Below the pieces are notes generated by a model, which saw only the letters and a list, made by a program, of their open reading frames with translations, was not told the origin of the DNA and did no database searches. Shown one piece after another: positions 22,101 to 32,157 of a stretch of DNA of 64,000 bases (positions within the stretch are counted from its first letter, which is position 1; each line of letters starts with the position of its first letter). The stretch spans positions 255,001-319,000 of the forward strand of contig CAJNDS010002589.1 of NCBI GenBank assembly GCA_905221605.1, written 5' to 3'. The translations under genes were made by a program, and so were the position numbers. The DNA is from Symbiodinium natans. Lineage: Eukaryota; Sar; Dinophyceae; Suessiales; Symbiodiniaceae.

Positions 22101-25100
22101 CCTTAACGCCCCTACAACCGCAAAACCCTGAAACCCTAACACCCTCAAACCCTATACCCCTAAATTTGAATCTGCTAAACCCCAAACCCTCAAACCTTAG
22201 GCCCGAAAACCCGAAGAACCCCAAAGCCCTAAAAACCCTCAGCCTACAACCCAAGAAACCCTAAAAAACCCTATAAACCCTGCAAACATAACCCTTGAAA
22301 CCCCAAAAACCCAAAGCCCTAAAACCTTAAGCTCCAAGCTATACACCCTAATAAACCCCTTCAGCCCTTATAAACCATTTAAAGCGCATCTGAGGAGTTC
22401 CCTAAATTAGGGTCCCTTTTTGGGGTACCCTAAATAAGAGGGGCCACCTTAAAAAGGAACCAGAAGGGATCATAGTTGTGAGAACTCACCACATCCTCTG
22501 CAGTGCGATCGAGTTTGTGCAGTGGGCGGGCAGGGCTGGATGGGGAGCAGTACATTGAAATCGTGCTTTAGGAGTTTAGGGGTGTAGGGTTTTAGGGTTC
22601 AGGGCTTTAGGGTTTAGGGTGTAGGGTTTAGGGTTCACGAATGGTATTCTCGCACGAAGCGGCGACGATGCAGAGCGGCAGGGCTACGCAGACAGAGCTC
22701 TACAAGACCATTTGGGGGTTTGACACTGCGACCGCCTCGGTCGATCCATTTTTTTCGGCCGCCGCCGAAGGGAGTCGTTTCGCTCCTGGCCCATGTGGAT
22801 ACCACAAACTGCAGCTCACCCTTTGGCAACTTCCCAAGGGAACCCCAAAACACCCAACAGCCCTAAAACCCTAGCACCCCAAACTCTAAACTCTCAGCTG
22901 TTTAACCCTACGAACCCTGAAACCACCCTAAGCTCTATGCTATTCACCCCGATCATAAACCCTTAACACCAACAAAGCCCTACTCACTCCAACCCTAGAG
23001 CCTCTAAACCCTAAACCCTAGAGCCTCTAAACCCTAAACCCTAAACCCTAAACCCTAGACCCTAGACCCTAAACCCTAAACCCTAAACCCTAACCATGGA
23101 GGCAGAGGAGGTCGGCTTGTGCCTGAAAGCGCGCGGCCTGAAGTTTGACGCCATCTTCACCTCGGCGCTGCAGCAGTCCGGTGCAAGGGTTTAGGGTTCA
23201 GGGTTTAGGGTTAAGGGTTTAGGGGAAGTTTAGGGGTTTAGGCGTTTGGGACTTAAGTTGTTTTGAGGGGGGTTGGGGGTTTGTGTTTTTGGGGGGATTA
23301 AGGCGTTGTTCGGGGGATCTAGGGCCCTCGGGACTTACGGTTTAGGGTTGAAATCTGGGTTTTGGAATATGGTGTTAGGGCTCGGAGGCGTTGAAAGGGG
23401 GACTCTATACAGGCGCGTATGTTTGTGTTGAGGTTTTAGAGAAAGGTGCATCGATGCTTGCATAAGGGGCCTGCTCGGTTGACAGGCTCATAGGCTCGGC
23501 TTGTTGGGGTATTTAGGGTTTATTCTTTTAGTGTTTAGGAACAGATTCGACCACCCTAAACCCTATTAAACCCTAAACCCTAAACCCAATCTCCTAAACC
23601 CCAACAAACCCAAAGCGGGGCTCGTAGCTTCATGGTCGCGGGCTTTTGACTTCAGGAACCTTACCCGCCCTGCCCTCCCGCCTCCCAAATCCTTAAAGCC
23701 AAAAACCGAAAACCCGAACTCCCCGAACTCCCCAAACTCCCCAAACTCCCCAAACTCCCCAAACCCCCCAAAACCACCCAAACCCAAAACCCCCCAAAAC
23801 CCCCAAACCCCCCAAACCCCCCAAACCCCCCAAACCCCCCAAACCCCAACCCCCCCCAAACCCCCCAAACCCCCAAACCCCCCAACCCCCCAAACCCCCA
23901 AACCCCCGAAACCCCCGAAACCCCCCAAACCCTAAACCCTAAACATCCCTAAACGTTTAGACCCTAAACCCTAAACCCTAAGCCCTAAACCCTAAACCCT
24001 ACTACCTGCAGCCCTTCGGCTGGGGTGCTGGCTGTGAGCCTCAGGCGTGCGACGAAGACTGCCGAGCTCGCAGCCCGCGCCGCTGTCTCGCAAAAATCCG
24101 CAAGGAACCACTTGGAGGTTTAGGGTTTAGGGTTTACAGTAGGGTTTAGGGTTTAGGGTTTAGGGTTTGGGGTTTCGGGTTTAGGGCTTAGCGTTCTGTA
24201 GGGAGGGAGGTTCATGGGGGGTAGGTACCTAGGAAACCTTGCAGAAGCTTAGGGAGTAGTAGGGAGTATTGGGGGGACCTTGGGTTACATTCCCCCCCTC
24301 CCTTAAGAACCGCATAATTGGAGTTTAGGGTTTAGGGTTTAGGGTAATTAGGGTAATTAGGGTAATTAGGTATAACCCTAAGTATAGCTGTGGTCCAAAA
24401 GTCCCCAAAAGTCCCCTAAGTAGGTTATAAGTAGACCTTGGTTAGAAGTACCCATGATCAGGGGGGCCCGCGGGCGCCCATAAGGGCTTCGGGTTTGGGA
24501 TGTAAAGCCCAAAGCCCAAACATCCCAATATGAACCCTTATTCCCTTCAAGGAAGGGTTGAAGGTTTTTGCCTGAAAAGGTTTAGGGCTTAGGCGGGATT
24601 AGGGTTTAGGGTTTAGGGTTTAGGGTTTAGGGTTTAGGGCTATCCCTGGCGTTTGAGGTCTCCGGCAACACCTCAGCGCACATGGACAAGTCCTGGCGCC
24701 TCAATGCACGACACTCCGGTGGCTTGCAAGGTTTCTTGGCAACCCTAAACCCCAAACCCCAAACCCCAAACCCCAAACCCCAAACCCCAAACCCCAAACC
24801 CCAAACCCCAAACCCCAAACCCCAAACCCCAAACCCTAAACCCTAAACCCTAAACCCTAAACCCAACATCCGAGTTCAACCCGAAGTCTTCGGCAGAATG
24901 CTCTTTTCCCCCAGAGTGCTCTCTATCCTTGGCTGCATCCTATCGTCTCTATATGGGGTCGTTTCCTACATTCATGGTTTCCCCTACTACCCCCCTCATG
25001 GGGTTCAGGGTGTAGGGTGAGGGTTTAGGAGTTTAGGGTTTAGGACCCCCTACTGGCCGCCCCAGGTTCCCCCCATAAATAAGGCTATTTAGGGATCGTT

Positions 25101-27320
25101 AAGCTTAATTAAGGCATTTTACGGGGCATCCTAGGGGGGGGGGGGGGTGTAGTATAGAGGGGGGTAATGGTACATGGTGCCCATTTAGAAAGGGATCCCT
25201 TTTGTAGCTTCCCTTCTGTCAGGGCAATTATATGAGCCCTCAATATGGTCCCTTACCTCCTTCAAAGGGTTCTGAAGTATGGGCCCTTGGGCTGTATAGG
25301 GTATATAAGTGTTATACAAGGGGTCCCCTTTCTGAGGGCCCATACCAAAGAGACCATGTAGCGACCCTAAGATTATATTTTAAGCGGCTAATCACAACTG
25401 CACAAAGTAGTCCATTCTATGCAACAGGGCCATACAACATAAATAAATACATAGCTATGTTTACATATTACATTACACTACCCTACCTTCTTACAAGGCA
25501 TACCCGGCATACCCTGAACCCTGAAAACCTGCAATCCATACCTGGGCCCTCAGAAGTACCCTTGCGAATTGCCTCCAGCCTCAAGGGAAAAAGAAGCTTC
25601 CCCAAACCCCCAAACCCTAAACCCTAAACCCGAAACCCATTCTCAAATTGCCCTTCCCCCCTCCAACGCCAGCCACAGGCTTGACCCAATCTGAAGCCGT
25701 TGCACTCTACGGTGAGTCCAACGTTACGCACATCGTCGGAAATTAAACGGGTGGTGATCTTGGGTTGGGATGTTCCCCCTTATACTAACAGTGATTATAG
25801 TACCCCATATGATAATCCCAATCAAGGAGTCTTAGTATAAGGGGGAACATCCCAAATTATAGGGGTCCTTCTAACATAAGGTCCCTTTCGAGGTGCATGA
25901 CGTGAATCTGCTTCAGTTGTGAGCACCCTACACCAAGGTTGTGAACACTTTACCCTAAACCCTAAACCCTAAAACTGGTTTTGAGTTGCAGCTGCTTCTG
26001 GGGGCCCAGCCGTACTCTTGGGAAGCTAGCACATAGGAACACTAAGCCGGGGTTCACCTGGAAGTGGTTTAGGGTTTAGGGTTTAGGGTTTAGGGTTTTT
26101 GAACGAACTTCTAGGAATGCGCCCTTATCCCTGTGCCCCCCCCCCCCCCCCCCCCCGCAAAACACTAGCTGTAGCTTTTTGTATTGAAGCCGGCTCTGAA
26201 GGCGCTTTGGACTCATCATTTACAACATCTCACTGAATGGCTAAGTAAAGTTTAGGGTTCAGGGTTTAGGGTTTTTAGGGTTTTTAGGGTTTTTAGGGTC
26301 TTTAGGGCTTTTAGGGTTTTTAGGGTTTTTAGGGTTTGTAGGGTTTGTAGGGTTTTTAGGGTTTTTAGGGCTTAGGGCTTAGGGCTTAGGGCTTAGGGCT
26401 TAGGGCTTAGGGCTTAGGGTTAGTTATCGATGGAACTTCAGGAAGCCTAACCGCCTAAACCCAACACCACACCCCCGGCAAATTAGGGTAGGCGGGTTCG
26501 GGCCCGATAAACCCGGTTTAGGGTTTAGGGTTTAGGGTTTAGGGTTTAGGGTTTAGGGTCTAGGGTCTAGGGTCTAGAGGGTTTAGGTTTTAGGTTTTAG
26601 GGTTTAGGGTTTAGGGACCCAGAAGACCCCCCAAAGCATGCGTCGACTTTTGTGAGCTTTTGCCCCGGGTTCTTACGGAGTGAGGGGGTTTGGGCCCTAT
26701 GTATACCCTTTGAAGGGATTACATAGGGGGCCTCGTTCCCTCATTCCCTACTAAGAACCGGCCAGTCTTTCAGAGGCTCAGCCTAAGCCCGAAACCCAAG
26801 TCCACCCGACTTGGCTTTTCCTTGCTCCCGAAGCGGATCACCCTAAACCCTAAACCCTAAACCCTAAACCCTAAACCCTAAACCCTAAACCTAGTGGCTT
26901 ATCCTTTTAGATCCTTTTGTTATTGGGAAGGGTCAGGTTCCCAATGATTGTACAAACCACAAGTTTTTCGGGTCCAGGGAAACCCTGCCTTTCCTTGGTC
27001 AGTGCTATGTAGAGCTTATAGACCCTAAACCCTAGAAAGCTTTTGAAGCCTAGCCTCTAGACCCAAAGGAACTGATCAACCCAAACCCCAAACCCCAAGC
27101 CCCAAACCCCAAACCCTAAACCCTAAACCCTAAACCCTAAACCCCAAACCCCAAACCCTAAACCCTAAACCCTAAACCCTAAACCCTAAACCCTAAACCC
27201 TAAACCCTAAACCCTACCAAGCTCCCTACCACCCCGGAAGCCTCGCTCTGAGGCACTGGCGGAGCAGCTATGATGTCCTGCCGGCTTGCGTCGACCGCGA
27301 GGAGGGTTAGGGTTTAGGGT

Positions 27321-27387
<67 letters not shown>

Positions 27388-30300
27388 GGTTTTGGGTTTT
27401 GGGTTTTGGGGTTAAGAGAGGGTGTTGGGTTTAGGGTAGGGCTTCGGTTTTGGGTTTTGGGCTTAGGCTGAGGGAGGGCAAGCTGCGACCCTACATCCGC
27501 GCAGTCCCTCGCCAACCCTTAGCCTTCTACTAGCACGTTCAGGGCTTTTAGAGCTCACTTCTCCCCCTCTCTTAACCCCTACACCCTAAACCCTCAACCC
27601 TCAATCCTCAACCATCAACCCTAAACCCTAAACCCTGAAAATTCTCCAAGTGGTCCTGAGCTCCAGAATCCTTGACCCGCACGTGTCCTTGCAGGATCCC
27701 AGGCATCCCATAAACGATCCGAAGTACGCAGACGTGCCGCCGGATCAGCGGCTCTCATGCTGTTTAGATTATAGCTTTGTGGTGCTTTACCGTAGCTTTA
27801 GATCTTTATCTTTTTTTGGGCTTATTGGGTTTCTTAATAAGGCAGCTAAAAGTTTAATTTTTTACTACCCTCCTAAGTGCAGCCAAAATAGGGTTCTTAA
27901 GGGAGGGGAGGTTCAAGGGGGTAGGTACGTAGCAACCTTAGGGAAGCTTAGGGAGCCTTAGGGAGTCGTGGGGGACTATTCGGGAACCTTGGGTTACATG
28001 CCACCCTTTGAAACCCCCCTCCCTTAAGAACCCTATGATTGGTCTGAGTGCGGAAGATTCATAAAGTCATAAAGGGTTCAGGACCTTTGAGGCGTCGGGT
28101 GTGAGCTTGTCACCCTGAATCACCGCAGCCCAATGGCCTAACCCCAAGCCCTGAACCCAATAACTTGCCAATAACCGTACAGCGTTTCAGTACGTTATCC
28201 GAGCTTCAGGTGCTTTTGGTTTAAGGGCTTTGGGGGCCCCTAGCGCCCTAAACCTTGCAGACCCTGAACCTTCACCAAAATCCAAGAGATAACGCTGATG
28301 CCAAGAACCCTAGACCCTAAACCCTAAATATGCGAATGTGCCCGAAGCCCTGCCTCCTAAACTCCAAGAGCACCCCGCAAACTGTAGCAACTGTACCTGA
28401 AGAACCCAAACCTATCCTTTTGTAGCTTACCTAGGAATCCTACAAGGGGTGTTATAACAACTCTTAAGGCACTCTGAATCCTAAACCCTGAATCCTAAAC
28501 CCTAAGCCCTAAACCCTAAACCCTAGCCCCTAAGCCCTAAGCCCGGAGCCCTAAGCCCTAAGCCCTAAGCCCTAAGCCCTAAGCCCTAAGCCCTAAGCCC
28601 TAAGCCCTAAGCCCTAAGCCCTAAGCCCTAAGCCCTAAGCCCTAAGCCCTAAGCCCTAAACCCTAAACCCTAAACCCAAACCCTGAAGCATTCTGGTGTC
28701 TTAAGGTACATTAATTTTGAGTGGTTTCGAGGCTCCCCCCTGGGGGCGAGTCGCTGGCATGCACCGTGCGGCGGGTGGTGCCACATTGGCAGGACATCTT
28801 GAGTCGGTCTCGGCTTTGGGGCGCTTTCCGATTCAAGCGCTTTAGCTAGGATGCCCAGTAGTGCCCTTATTCCCTTTTTTGGGGCTGTAGGTTCCCCTAT
28901 AAACCCCTTTAAGCAAAAAAGGGCACCCTTTTTAATCCTAGGTTACTGGGCAACCTATTAGGGTTTAGGGCGGAGGTACACGTCATGAGAGCTCGCCAGA
29001 AGCCTAACTCCTGGCCAGGATGGGCCAGGCCCAGCTATCCCCATAATCAACCCTACATATGAGGGTTGTTCTAAACCCCCTGCTCTTGACGTAGTACTAC
29101 AGAGGCGATTTATTCATGAGACCACAAGATATTCTCTAGAATGTATGGATAGCCTTATCGGCCAGGATAGTTAATGATAAAGGGATCATGGGGTGTTGGT
29201 TGGGAGGTTATGTTGGTGGGGAGGTTAGCAGGTAGCGCATGTGGTTCCTTGGGGCTTAGGGCCTCGGAGTTTGGGGTTTGGGGCTAGTCGGGGTTTGGGG
29301 TTTGGGGTTTAGGGTTTAGGGTGCAGGGATAGTGCCTTAGGGTTTAGCGGTTGACCTCTCCTGTGAAGGAGAAGATCGTACCGCGCATACGAGCTGGAGA
29401 CTCTGTCCTGGCATCTCGGCCGCAGCGCCGGATTGTTCGGCGGCTTGTTGAGGGTTTTTTGGGGTTTAGGGCTTAGGGCTTTTTGGACTCTTTAGGCCCT
29501 AAAGCCCAAGCCCCAAAACCCTAAACCCTAAACCCTACACCCCAAACCCTAGCGCTAAAAACTCGAAGCCCTAAACCCTGAACCCAAAACCCTAGCTCTG
29601 GAGGCTTTGTTGCTCCAGGCGCTTTTTGGGGCCAGCGACTTCAGGCGTTACCGTGTGGGCCCTCCTGGAAGCCAAGACTTCTAAACCCTATGAATCCGAA
29701 TGAACCCTATGAACCCTGTGAACCCTTTGAATCGACTCTTATGAACCCTATGAACCCGAATGAGCCCTATGAACGCGAATGAACCCTACGAACCCTATGA
29801 ACCCTGAACCTGTCGTGGCGTGCGGGGCTAAGCCTGCGAGGTTGCTGCACACAAGAACTCCCTTCGGGCACTGTGGAAGTACCTGGAGAAGCTTGGCGGC
29901 ACCATTTGGGGGTTTACTATAATCAGGGGACCCGAATATAGACCCACAAATAGTAATTAGGATCGCCTTAGAATAAGGACCTCAATAATCGGAAACCCCC
30001 ATGTCTGAGGCGTGTAGGGTTTAGGGTTTCGGTCTCAGCTTTCAGGGGAGAAGATAGGTCCCAAGCCTAAACCCTAAGCCATAAACCCCCTACACTGAGC
30101 CTTTCCTTGTCAAACGCTCTAATCCCCAAACCACGTAGTTTCGGCATGTAGGCTCCTAAACGCAAGTATCCAAGCCCCACACGCTGTTTTAGACCATTCC
30201 CCGGAGGTTCGCCCTCACGGAATTAAGCCCGAACCCCTTCTTTGAGTATGGGCTTTGGGTGCAGCACCTTATTCCGTACCAGCCTCTGCAGGCGCGCGAA

Positions 30301-31552
30301 GCAAAGTCTTTCCCTAAACCCCGACGCACACTCGGCTCACGAGGCTTAGGGTTTAGGGTTTAGGGTTTAGGGTTTAGGGTTTAGGGTTTAGGGTTTAGGG
30401 TTTAGGGTTTAGAGTTTAGGGTTTAGGGTTTAGAGTTTAGGGTTTAGGGTTTAGGGTTTAGGGTTTAGGGTTTAGGTTCGGCTGAGGGTGTACGGCTTGC
30501 GAGGGAGAGCCGAAGAGGGCTCAGGGCTCCTGCTTGATGGCAAGGGTCTATCCTGACCCTGAAGGCGATGTCATGGGTGGCTAGATGGGTTTAGGGTTTA
30601 GGGTTTAGGGTTTAGGGTTTAGGGTTTGGGGTTTGGGGTTTGGGGTTTGGGGTTTGGGTTTGGGTTTGGGGTTTAGGGTTTAGGGTTTAGGGTTTAGGGT
30701 TTAGGGTTTAGGGTTTAGGGTTCAGGGTAAGGCTTCGAAGTTTCTGAGGGCTTCGGGTTGTTTCAAGGCTTGCGGGGTTTGCAGGTCTTGACAGTCCTGC
30801 CGGCAGCCCTAAACCCTAAACCCTAAACCCCAAACCCTAAACCCTAAACCCTAAACCCTTCTCAGGAATGTACCGGACGAAGATGCCCTGGACATCAAGA
30901 TGATGCCTGCGAGCGCACCCCTGGTCATGGAGCTCTTAGGTCTGCAGTCAGAGGGAGCTCTGGCCTTTTTAGGCTCAACTATCCGGTTTAGGGTTTGGGG
31001 TTTAGGGTTTAGGATTTAGGGTTTAGGGCTTAGGGTTTAGGGTTTAGGGTTTAGGGTTTAGGGAATAATCAACCCTACCTATCTTGAATGTATCTTTGCA
31101 GCCCAGTGGTACCCTTTACCCTTTTTTGGCTCTCCTAACGCACTAAACTTTGAGCTACTATACACTAAACCCAAAAGCCGAAACTTGAACCCTAGTTAAT
31201 TTCCGTAAACCCTAAATAACCTAAATATACATTTCTAAGACCCAAACCCCAGGACCCGGTTTCCTCAACCTAACCCAAGTATCCTAAACCCCGATCAGCA
31301 AAGCCCCCACATTCAGAAACCCCAAGCCCTCACTTCCGAAAGCCCTCAAGCCGCAACCCAAAACCTTAAACCCTAAACCCTAAAAACCCTAAAAACCCTA
31401 AAAACCCTAAACCCTAAACCCTAAACCCCAACCTACCCTCAACCCTTCGAAGCAACGATGTCCTGAACCAGAGGTTCCGCGTACCGCCCGTCGGAAACGA
31501 CTTGGTCTTCGTGCAGAAGTACAGCCTCAACGCACCGAAGTTCAACCCCAAG
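19127..31552 (+). CDS. PGAM: PGAM-A: cofactor-dependent phosphoglycerate mutase, 14 exons, nearly complete
   Basis: The family interconverts 3- and 2-phosphoglycerate through a phosphohistidine. Fourteen small exons join in frame to 268 codons, close to the family's roughly 250 residues: start MAANGYASS, phosphohistidine motif VRHGES, TGWDD, FDAIFTSALQ-R, WRLNARHSG, GLTQSEA, WRSSYD, DPRHPINDP, GGESL, EKIVPRI, second catalytic His in VAAHKNSLRALWKYLE, and PASAPLVM. At most positions the residue counts between motifs equal those of the E. coli enzyme, which supports the junctions. Of 13 internal introns I read 9 GC, 3 GA and 1 GT donors, all but one with AG|G acceptors. Odd: the active-site Glu of NERHYG is Ala, and the second Arg of WRR is Ser. 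The C-terminus is uncertain: read-through stops in a telomere-like repeat at 31592-31594, or a last exon may lie at 32091-32157. Confidence 0.9.
19200..19446 (+). repeat. (CTTAGGG)n variant block then (CCCTAAA)n
   Basis: Homogeneous TTAGGGC units at 19205-19290 in PGAM-A intron 1, and CCCTAAA at 19395-19446. Confidence 0.88.
20051..20095 (+). CDS. PGAM: PGAM-A exon 2, phosphohistidine motif
   Basis: Acceptor TTTGCAG|G. It encodes VVFVRHGESQGNAKN; the His of RHGES is the residue phosphorylated in the catalytic cycle. The GC donor (AAAAAC|GCACCT) gives the same RHGES-to-TGW spacing as E. coli. Confidence 0.9.
20439..21195 (+). repeat. TTTAGGG, CCCTAAA, TTTAGGG blocks in one intron
   Basis: 20439-20516 (G-rich on +), 20755-20872 (C-rich on +), 21125-21195 (G-rich on +), so three arrays of alternating orientation in PGAM-A intron 2. 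Confidence 0.88.
21330..21595 (+). repeat. G-rich tract and GAATTAGGC-type degenerate tandem repeat
   Basis: A G run near 21359-21375 followed by units containing GCCGACGAC and CGAATTAGGCAAATT. It is open in two frames but looks like a minisatellite, not a gene. Confidence 0.6.
21797..21847 (+). CDS. PGAM: PGAM-A exon 3, TGW motif
   Basis: Acceptor CGCCCAG|G. It encodes VYTGWDDTPLSVRGEQE, matching RFTGWxDxxLSxKG. GA donor (CAGGAG|GACAGG), phase 0. Confidence 0.85.
23005..23095 (+). repeat. (CCCTAAA)n up to a PGAM-A acceptor
   Basis: The array ends a few bases before the ATGGAG|G acceptor of exon 4. Confidence 0.88.
23102..23172 (+). CDS. PGAM: PGAM-A exon 4, TS motif
   Basis: It encodes AEEVGLCLKARG and LKFDAIFTSAL plus two bases of Gln, matching EAxxAGxxLKxxGxxFDxxFTSxL. 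The GC donor (GCTGCA|GCAGTC) splits the Gln codon so that the next exon supplies the conserved Arg. Confidence 0.85.
23700..23935 (+). repeat. CCCCCAAA / CCCCAAACT variant array
   Basis: Long, internally homogeneous C-rich variant. Its minus-strand translation as a Gly/Phe/Trp repeat is an artefact. The G-rich strand would favour G-quadruplexes. Confidence 0.85.
24045..24078 (+). CDS. PGAM: PGAM-A exon 5
   Basis: Acceptor GCCTCAG|G. It encodes RATKTAELAAR, the KRAIxTxxxxL helix with the substrate-binding Arg. The GC donor (GCCCGC|GCCGCT) was chosen because it restores the 18-residue spacing to the next conserved Trp. Confidence 0.75.
24191..24312. mobile_element. Family-5 hairpin element
   Basis: Left part AGGGAGGGAGGTTCATGGGGGG...GTACCTAGG, right end CCCCCTCCCTTAAGAACC. 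Confidence 0.7.
24658..24730 (+). CDS. PGAM: PGAM-A exon 6, WRLN-RH motif
   Basis: Acceptor GTTTGAG|G. It encodes VSGNTSAHMDK then SWRLNARHSGGLQ. The family motif is LNERHYGxLQG; the catalytic Glu is Ala here. GT donor abutting CTTGCAAG, phase 1. Confidence 0.88.
24743..24865 (+). repeat. (CCCCAAA)n then (CCCTAAA)n
   Basis: Pure CCCCAAA run switching sharply to CCCTAAA, just after the GT donor of PGAM-A exon 6. Confidence 0.9.
25216..25370. mobile_element. Family-6 hairpin element
   Basis: GAGCCCTCAATATGGTCCCTTACCTCC at the left, GGGCCCATACCAAAGAGACCATG toward the right; imperfect inverted ends near CCCTAAG. Confidence 0.65.
25679..25727 (+). CDS. PGAM: PGAM-A exon 7
   Basis: Acceptor GCCACAG|G. 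It encodes GLTQSEAVALYGESNV plus two bases. A GC donor (GTTAC|GCACAT) gives exactly the family spacing to WRSSYD. A GTGAGT inside the exon is a tempting but shorter alternative donor. Confidence 0.8.
25765..25855. mobile_element. Family-1 hairpin element
   Basis: Ends TTGGGATGTTCCCCCTTATA / TATAAGGGGGAACATCCCAA, perfect inverted repeat of 20 nt. Confidence 0.9.
26243..26615 (+). repeat. TTTTTAGGG, CTTAGGG and TTTAGGG sub-blocks
   Basis: Three homogeneous variant arrays in succession: TTTTTAGGG (26270-26365), CTTAGGG (26366-26420), TTTAGGG with TCTAGGG (26515-26615). Confidence 0.88.
26665..26761. mobile_element. Hairpin element, GGTTCTTA ends
   Basis: Inverted parts CCGGGTTCTTACGGAGTGAGG / TCATTCCCTACTAAGAACCGG around GGGCCCTATGTA. 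Single copy of its type seen. Confidence 0.7.
27076..27420 (+). repeat. CCCCAAA/CCCTAAA block and (TTGAGGG)n block around PGAM-A exon 8
   Basis: C-rich arrays at 27076-27216 run to about 35 nt before the acceptor; (TTGAGGG)n at 27310-27390 starts straight after the GA donor. Confidence 0.88.
27253..27301 (+). CDS. PGAM: PGAM-A exon 8, WRSSYD
   Basis: Acceptor CTCTGAG|G. It encodes HWRSSYDVLPACVDRE. The family has WRRSYDVPPP; the second Arg is Ser. GA donor (GCGAG|GAGGGT), phase 0. Confidence 0.85.
27695..27750 (+). CDS. PGAM: PGAM-A exon 9, DPRHP
   Basis: Acceptor CTTGCAG|G. It encodes DPRHPINDPKYADVPPDQ and two bases of Arg. GC donor (CAGCG|GCTCTC). Confidence 0.9.
27774..27890 (+). repeat. 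Dispersed repeat, direct copy
   Basis: About 75% identical, by eye, to the reverse complement of 32925-33035. Both copies can be read as FRSxSxFGxIGxLNxAAK...YPPKC. Confidence 0.65.
27892..28032. mobile_element. Family-5 hairpin element
   Basis: Inverted ends GGTTCTTAAGGGAGGG / CCCTCCCTTAAGAACC, interior GTAGGTACGTAGCAACCTTAGGGAAGCTT. Confidence 0.85.
28480..28683 (+). repeat. (CCCTAAG)n variant array
   Basis: Very homogeneous CCCTAAG units flanked by CCCTAAA, in PGAM-A intron 9. Confidence 0.92.
28732..28792 (+). CDS. PGAM: PGAM-A exon 10, GESL
   Basis: Acceptor TTTCGAG|G. It encodes LPPGGESLACTVRRVVPHWQ, matching LPxxESLxxTxxRxxPxW. A GA donor (TGGCAG|GACATC) gives E. coli-like spacing to the next exon. 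Confidence 0.88.
28846..28953. mobile_element. Family-3b hairpin element
   Basis: Ends CTAGGATGCCCAGTAGTGCCC / CCTAGGTTACTGGGCAACC. Close relative at 55045-55150. Confidence 0.8.
29369..29410 (+). CDS. PGAM: PGAM-A exon 11
   Basis: Acceptor TGTGAAG|G. It encodes EKIVPRIRAGDSVL, matching NExIxPxIxxGxxVL. GC donor (GTCCTG|GCATCT), phase 0. Confidence 0.87.
29681..29810 (+). repeat. CCCTATGAA-type degenerate repeat
   Basis: Units of ACCCTATGAA / CGAATGA before PGAM-A exon 12; not telomere-like. Confidence 0.7.
29841..29890 (+). CDS. PGAM: PGAM-A exon 12, second catalytic His
   Basis: Acceptor CTGCGAG|G. It encodes VAAHKNSLRALWKYLE. The His of AAHGNS is the acid/base residue and is kept; the following Gly is Lys. 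GC donor (GAGAA|GCTTGG), followed almost at once by a family-7 hairpin element. Confidence 0.9.
29905..30001. mobile_element. Family-7 hairpin element
   Basis: Ends TTTGGGGGTTTACTATAATC / GGTCCTTATT... AATCGGAAACCCCC; diverged. Confidence 0.55.
30342..30730 (+). repeat. Two TTTAGGG blocks (second with TTTGGGG core)
   Basis: 30342-30478 and 30590-30730, in the intron before PGAM-A exon 13. Confidence 0.9.
30866..30931 (+). CDS. PGAM: PGAM-A exon 13
   Basis: Acceptor TTCTCAG|G. It encodes NVPDEDALDIKMM then PASAPLVM, equivalent to [20 protein letters not shown]. Its 3' junction is the least certain: a GC donor near 30932 or a GT donor near 30940. Confidence 0.8.
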
Positions 31553-31695
31553 GCGCAGGGCGTTACACCCTGGACCCCAAAGCCTAAACCCTAAACCCTA
31601 AACCCTAAACCCTAAACCCTAAACCCTAAACCCTAAACCCTAAACCCTAAACCCTAAACCCTAAACCCTAAACCCTAAACCCTAAACCCTAAACC
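31365..31695 (+). repeat. (CCCTAAA)n on both sides of PGAM-A exon 14
   Basis: 31365-31432 and 31583-31695; the second may contain the stop codon if exon 14 is read through. Confidence 0.9.
31453..31552 (+). CDS. PGAM: PGAM-A exon 14, near C-terminus
   Basis: It encodes NDVLNQRFRVPPVGN then DLVFVQKYSLNAPKFNPK, parallel to the C-terminal strand of the family (PLKRYYLG) and to PGAM-B's FVKQ + YSLS. Unlike PGAM-B there is no intron before YSL. The acceptor TCGAAG|C lacks the usual following G, so the start is tentative. Confidence 0.7.
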
Positions 31696-32090
31696 TTGAT
31701 TGAGGCTTCTGGGTCTTAGGGTTCCGGGTGTTCGGGGCTTAGGGACCCTCAGGCGCGACGTTTATTTGGTTATAGACATGTTGTTTGTTTTTGTTGTTTT
31801 GATGTTGTTAGGTGTTTGTGGGTTTACAGAGTTTAGGCTTTAGTGTTTCTTTTTTTTTTTTTGCGGCTTTCCGTGTTTTTGGGGCAGTGTTTTGGTTTTA
31901 CAGGTTGTTAATGAGGGTTTAGCTGCAAAAAATAGCCCTCCCTTGCTTTTCTTTTGGCGCTGGGGAGTGTGGGGGTGGGGGGGGGGGCGGTGGGGCGGGG
32001 CGGTGCATTGCAAGTAATGTAATCCTGAAATCCTGGACCCTGAAACCTTTCTCCGTCCCTAAACCCTGAACTCCAAAACCCTAAGCACAG

Positions 32091-32157
32091 GGTGGAGGTG
32101 GTGCTCAAGCAAGCAGGCAGAGAGGAATTTGTACATTGTTGTGTTCATTATTTGTGA
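32091..32157 (+). CDS. PGAM: Possible PGAM-A last exon
   Basis: After AGCACAG|G the frame reads VEVVLKQAGREEF then VHCCVHYL and TGA at 32155-32157. It could be the family's C-terminal tail helix, but no conserved motif confirms it. The alternative is read-through of exon 14 to a TAA in telomere-like repeat. Confidence 0.3.

Noticed and set aside
23566-23928. Minus-strand Gly/Phe/Trp-rich frames of 66-120 codons
   Set aside because: They are translations of CCCCCAAA-type repeats in three overlapping frames, with no non-repeat domain.
27207-27515. Minus-strand 102-codon Pro/Thr/Asn-rich frame
   Set aside because: Produced by the (TTGAGGG)n array; the opposite strand carries a PGAM exon here.
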